Assembly: GCA_030142905.1 (NCBI GenBank)
Contig: JASJOG010000315.1
Span: 1 to 64,000, forward strand
DNA length: 64,000 nt
Source of the DNA: Heliopora coerulea
Taxonomy: Eukaryota; Cnidaria; Anthozoa; Scleralcyonacea; Helioporidae
Direction: 5' to 3'
Positions 61,286-64,000 of the stretch are shown here, piece by piece. Numbering within the stretch: the first letter of the stretch is position 1; each line of letters starts with the position of its first letter. The position numbers were made by a program, and so were the translations under genes. The notes under the pieces are model-generated. The model saw only the letters and a list, made by a program, of their open reading frames with translations, did no database searches and was not told where the DNA came from.

Positions 61286-62202
61286 ACTTGACATTCTGTT
61301 GGTTAACGGAGACGTTCTCCACAGGCGACTTCAAGCACCTATGCAGCCCAATTCGGCAACTCCCTGTTGTCCTAAAAGCTACAAAACCGGCTAAAGAAGA
61401 AGCCAACGACGATTCGAATTCGAAGGCAATCTACAACTGCCCGCAAGACGGATGTACAAGGGTTTTCCAGCGATATTCTGCAATGGAGAAGCACTTGCTG
61501 TTTGGTAAGTGCACGAAGTCTTTGGAAGGGGCAACAGTGCTTGACCAGGCAAAGGAGGCCTATGTTGAGCGATTTCTTCAGTGTTTGGGCACCATTCTTT
61601 CGTTATCAGAAACAGAAACGACCTCAGCAAGAAAGACACCCTTAAAAGAAGGCTGGGCCCTCAAGCAGACTAAGAAGTCTTATCGTTTTAACGAGAAGCA
61701 AAAGACTTACCTCATAGACAAGTTCAACATTGGGCAGGAAACAGGGAACAAAATGGACCCTGAAGTTGTGTCCAAGGAAATGCAGCGAGCTAAGGATTCC
61801 GATGGAAAACGTCTGTTCACATTTCTGGAGTTTCTTACTCCTCTCCAAGTGTCCTCCTTCTTTTCGAGGTTTGCGGCCAATGTTGAAAAACAGGTAGTAG
61901 GAATTACTATTGAGGAGGATGACATCAGGGCCGCTAATGGGGAAGAGAACTTTGGAAGGGCAAGAAAGTCTGTCTTAAATACTTTGCAATTGGTTCATCC
62001 AGTCGTGTTCAACCAGTATGACTTGTGCGCCATGTACAAGGCAGGGGCACTGGCTAAACAGAAGCTTGGTCTTTTGCAATTTATCTGCTCCGAGATGGAA
62101 TTGAATGTTCCTTGCCCACCTGTTAGGAGGAAAGCCCCATATATAGTTCTGTTGGACCAGCTGTTGCAAGGGTGCAGCTGCTTTCCTGGATTCAAGGACT
62201 AG
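61286..62202 (+). pseudogene. Exon 6 of the DDE-like gene, intact C-terminal domain
   Basis: Acceptor CCTATTTTTCAG. The frame (AC)-TTG-ACA gives LTFCWLTETFSTGDFKHLCS and stays open for about 305 codons to TAG at 62,200-62,202. Counting from the first full codon, C51-x4-C56-x12-H69-x5-C75 is a C2HC zinc-finger-like site. Residues about 133-193 (RFNEKQKTYLIDKFNIGQ, LFTFLEFLTPLQVSSFFSRF) have a homeodomain/Myb-like helical pattern suited to DNA binding. This exon has no lesion, in contrast with exons 2-5, so it could have been retained as a separate product or simply escaped mutation. Confidence 0.6.
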
Positions 62203-63354
62203 ATGGCAAGGTTTTAATGTTTTATATATAACTTTCGCATCGAAGCTGGATAGCCGAAACTGAACAGACGGACTGAGCACAATACTGCTACAATTTAAAG
62301 GTATACCTTTACATGTCGTTGTTTTTTGGGAAGAAGATTGTTTGACGTGGAAAAAAGGGTCATTGGCACTCAGCCGGTGTGATTGCAAGAGATTTTGGTT
62401 GAATTTGGGACGAGGTCAAGTAATTATGTCAAATTCAACCGACAAAACATATTGAGTAACTGAGTCCTAACTGGCGAGTTTACAATTTATCGCCTCCAGT
62501 AAGTAATTTGTTTCTCAGTATGTACAAAATTGATCAATCAAAACAAAACTTGGGAAAGTCGATTGCTCTGCCTGTAAGAAATACATGTTGCTATGAAAGG
62601 AGGATAATATAAGCTATGTACAAAACAAACTCATCTGACAGTTGTTTAACTCTAGCGCGTGACAAAAGCAATTTTCATCGAAAATAGCCTTGACTTCTGA
62701 AGCTCACAACTGAAGACTTTGCAATTACCCAAGCTAGATGTTTGATATATTATTATACTATAACAGTGCCTTCTTTCAATAAAAGATTTATGGTAAAATG
62801 TAATGTACCAATGAATTATATTTGCGTTTGAAGTTTCCTAATATATATGCATTTGCTATCGTGCTGAAAGTTGCGAATTTGGCGTCTTGTAAAGGCCATA
62901 TAAAATTGTATTTATTTGTCATTTTGTTTAGTTAAATGATAAACAAAATGAACTAATAAATTTTAATAGTTCATGACGATACGAAAAACCATCCACCACC
63001 GCAAGCGGTTAAATTTTCTTAATTTCACTACGTTACACAAGAGGATTTCTGACCTGATCACGGCATTACACATTGTCGAATTTCGCAAGAACAAAAACTC
63101 TTTGCGAAGTCTTATCAAGATTTTCACAAACAGTTCACCAAAGTGTTCATCTGGGCAAATTATGAAGAAATCCGAAAATTCACTTTTGTCCACGAGTTCT
63201 TGATAGTTACAGTCAGTAGCTCTTAAGTACTCGTTTTAACCAAAAGAACATAGACAAGTTTCGACAAGTTCAAACTCCTGAGAACTTGCCTAAGATTATG
63301 TACACCTGGTTACCTCCAGTAACAAACGTCAGACTGTGCTACGACAACAGTCAC
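62203..63354. other. 3' flank of the decayed gene; no further gene
   Basis: AT-rich sequence. Short opposing frames at 62,963-63,203 show no domain. No repeat recognised. Confidence 0.5.
62779..62784 (+). terminator. Candidate polyadenylation signal
   Basis: AATAAA lies 577 bases after the stop of exon 6, in plus orientation. It is the clearest such hexamer in the 3' flank, but AATAAA is frequent in AT-rich DNA. Confidence 0.35.
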
Positions 63355-64000
63355 GCCATCCAACAAATCCCAGAGAATGCAGTTTCAAGGAGCAAGCTAC
63401 CCAAACCAAGGAAATGCTACGAGATCCAGCTACAGCAATCGACTTGTCATAAGTCACGGATCCACGCAATGAAGCACCTGAGATTAGAGCAAAGTGACCG
63501 TGATTAAGCCAACCAGACCAACAAATGCCGATGAATGCAGTGACAATAATCGGAACAGATAGAGACAATGAATTTCAAAGGGCGTAATAAAGACAGTCGT
63601 GCCACCGACACCTAAAATTATTAGAAATCCAAGTGCAAGAAATCAAGCCATTCAGGCCAACAAATATCAGAGAATGGAATAACTGCAGTAGACCATTTCA
63701 GACCCAACCAATGCAAGACAATGAATTGTGAGCTATCGAGCCATCCACACCAACAAATCTCAAACAAAGGAGTAACAGCAATCCAGCCAGCCACACCCAA
63801 CCAGTTCCACGAATGTTGTAACCACAGTCGAACCAGCGTCATCAAGAAGTATCAGGGAATTCAGACCCAGTTATCGAGCAGGCAATCCAAAGTATCCAAC
63901 AAGAGCCAAACTCAACTAATGACGCAGTATCCAATGATTGCAATTGATTCATCCAGACACAACTGATGAGAGTATCCAACGACGGCAATCCATCTATCCA
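63355..64000 (+). repeat. Degenerate ~46-bp minisatellite
   Basis: Units of 45-47 bp can be laid end to end from about 63,508 (starts 63,508, 63,554, 63,601, 63,647, 63,693, 63,740, 63,786, 63,832, 63,878, 63,923, 63,970), with looser units back to 63,355. Most begin GCCA(T/C)CC or similar, contain CCAACAAAT near the middle, and several end TCGA or TCGG. Identity between units is low but the spacing is steady. The period is not a multiple of 3, so the open frames here are incidental. It runs off the window end. Confidence 0.65.

Larger units (their letters stand above)
52384..62202 (+). pseudogene. Six-exon DDE/RNase-H-like transposase-type gene, decayed
   Basis: Exons joined by GT-AG introns: 52,384-52,570; 52,661-52,879; 53,478-53,650; 54,179-55,209; 59,904 to about 60,885; 61,286-62,202. 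Phases agree across introns 1-4. Parts in order: a Cys/His segment (CPHHRAAYGIGRRN, RCSVPEEIAAHK); a Ser/Asp-rich linker; an alpha-helical region; a Cys/His block (DHCPVFSLSDPSDN, CGHDH); a probable RNase-H-fold core (YRESQSDWFGKRGISWH, AYFRQGSAGCYH, VDFSDPQVDKGPANR); and a C2HC finger plus helical domain. Lesions: two frameshifts in exon 2, TAG at 53,489 in exon 3, a frameshift near 55,100 in exon 4, TAG at 59,985 and frameshifts near 60,005 and 60,555 in exon 5. I associate this architecture with large families of cnidarian predicted proteins but do not know an accepted name. Exon 6 alone is intact. Confidence 0.65.

Noticed and set aside
61391..62388. Minus-strand frames opposite exon 6
   Set aside because: They are shadows of the intact 305-codon plus-strand exon.
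62963..63203. Overlapping 76-codon frames on both strands
   Set aside because: They have no domain, sit in AT-rich context, and are complementary shadows of each other. Not supported as a gene.

Overview
The window is eukaryotic, and most likely comes from an invertebrate animal. I favour a cnidarian such as a coral or sea anemone. The reasons are GT-AG introns, a 34-kb tandem satellite, Penelope-like retroelements with a GIY-YIG endonuclease, a Harbinger DNA transposon, and a multi-exon RNase-H-fold-like gene of a type I associate with cnidarian predicted proteins. The species assignment is inference. I see no bacterial operon, tRNA, rRNA or CRISPR array, and no intact host gene.

Positions 1-46,587 are one satellite family with a monomer of about 380 bp. 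Positions 1 to about 22,440 are a homogenised higher-order-repeat (HOR) array in which a marker monomer recurs every 2, 3, 4, 5 or 9 monomers. From 6,460 to 14,070 the pattern alternates 2+3 monomers, giving four copies of a 1,902-bp super-unit. From about 22,440 to 34,240 the monomers are diverged, with local segmental duplications. At about 34,240 the array flips to the opposite strand, and near 39,395-39,410 it flips back at a perfect hairpin. A decayed Harbinger element of 3,549 bp, with both terminal inverted repeats (TIRs) and a TAATC target-site duplication (TSD), interrupts the array at 40,346-43,894. It carries a Myb/SANT-like gene on + and a DDE nuclease gene on -, both broken.

The satellite ends abruptly at 46,588 against Penelope-like element (PLE) family 1. 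This is a near-identical pair of copies in inverted, head-to-head orientation (arms 46,588-48,377 and 49,122-50,912). Both arms share the same premature TGA.

From 52,384 to 62,202 lies a decayed six-exon gene on + with a DDE/RNase-H-like core and a C-terminal zinc-finger plus helical domain. It carries several frameshifts and stops. Its intron 55,210-59,903 holds a composite insertion: a second PLE family as an inverted pair (arms of about 1.59 kb) with a third PLE family's GIY-YIG end in the centre. The whole block is bounded by a 13-bp direct repeat, which suggests it entered as one unit.

The main novelty candidate is a small RNA-like motif near the 3' end of all three PLE families. It has a CUGAAGA-type core, a stem-loop, GAA, a short palindrome where stem III of a hammerhead ribozyme would be, and complementary flanks for stem I. 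The palindromic stem III suggests a ribozyme that would work as a dimer. The last 0.65 kb of the window is a degenerate minisatellite with a period of about 46 bp.
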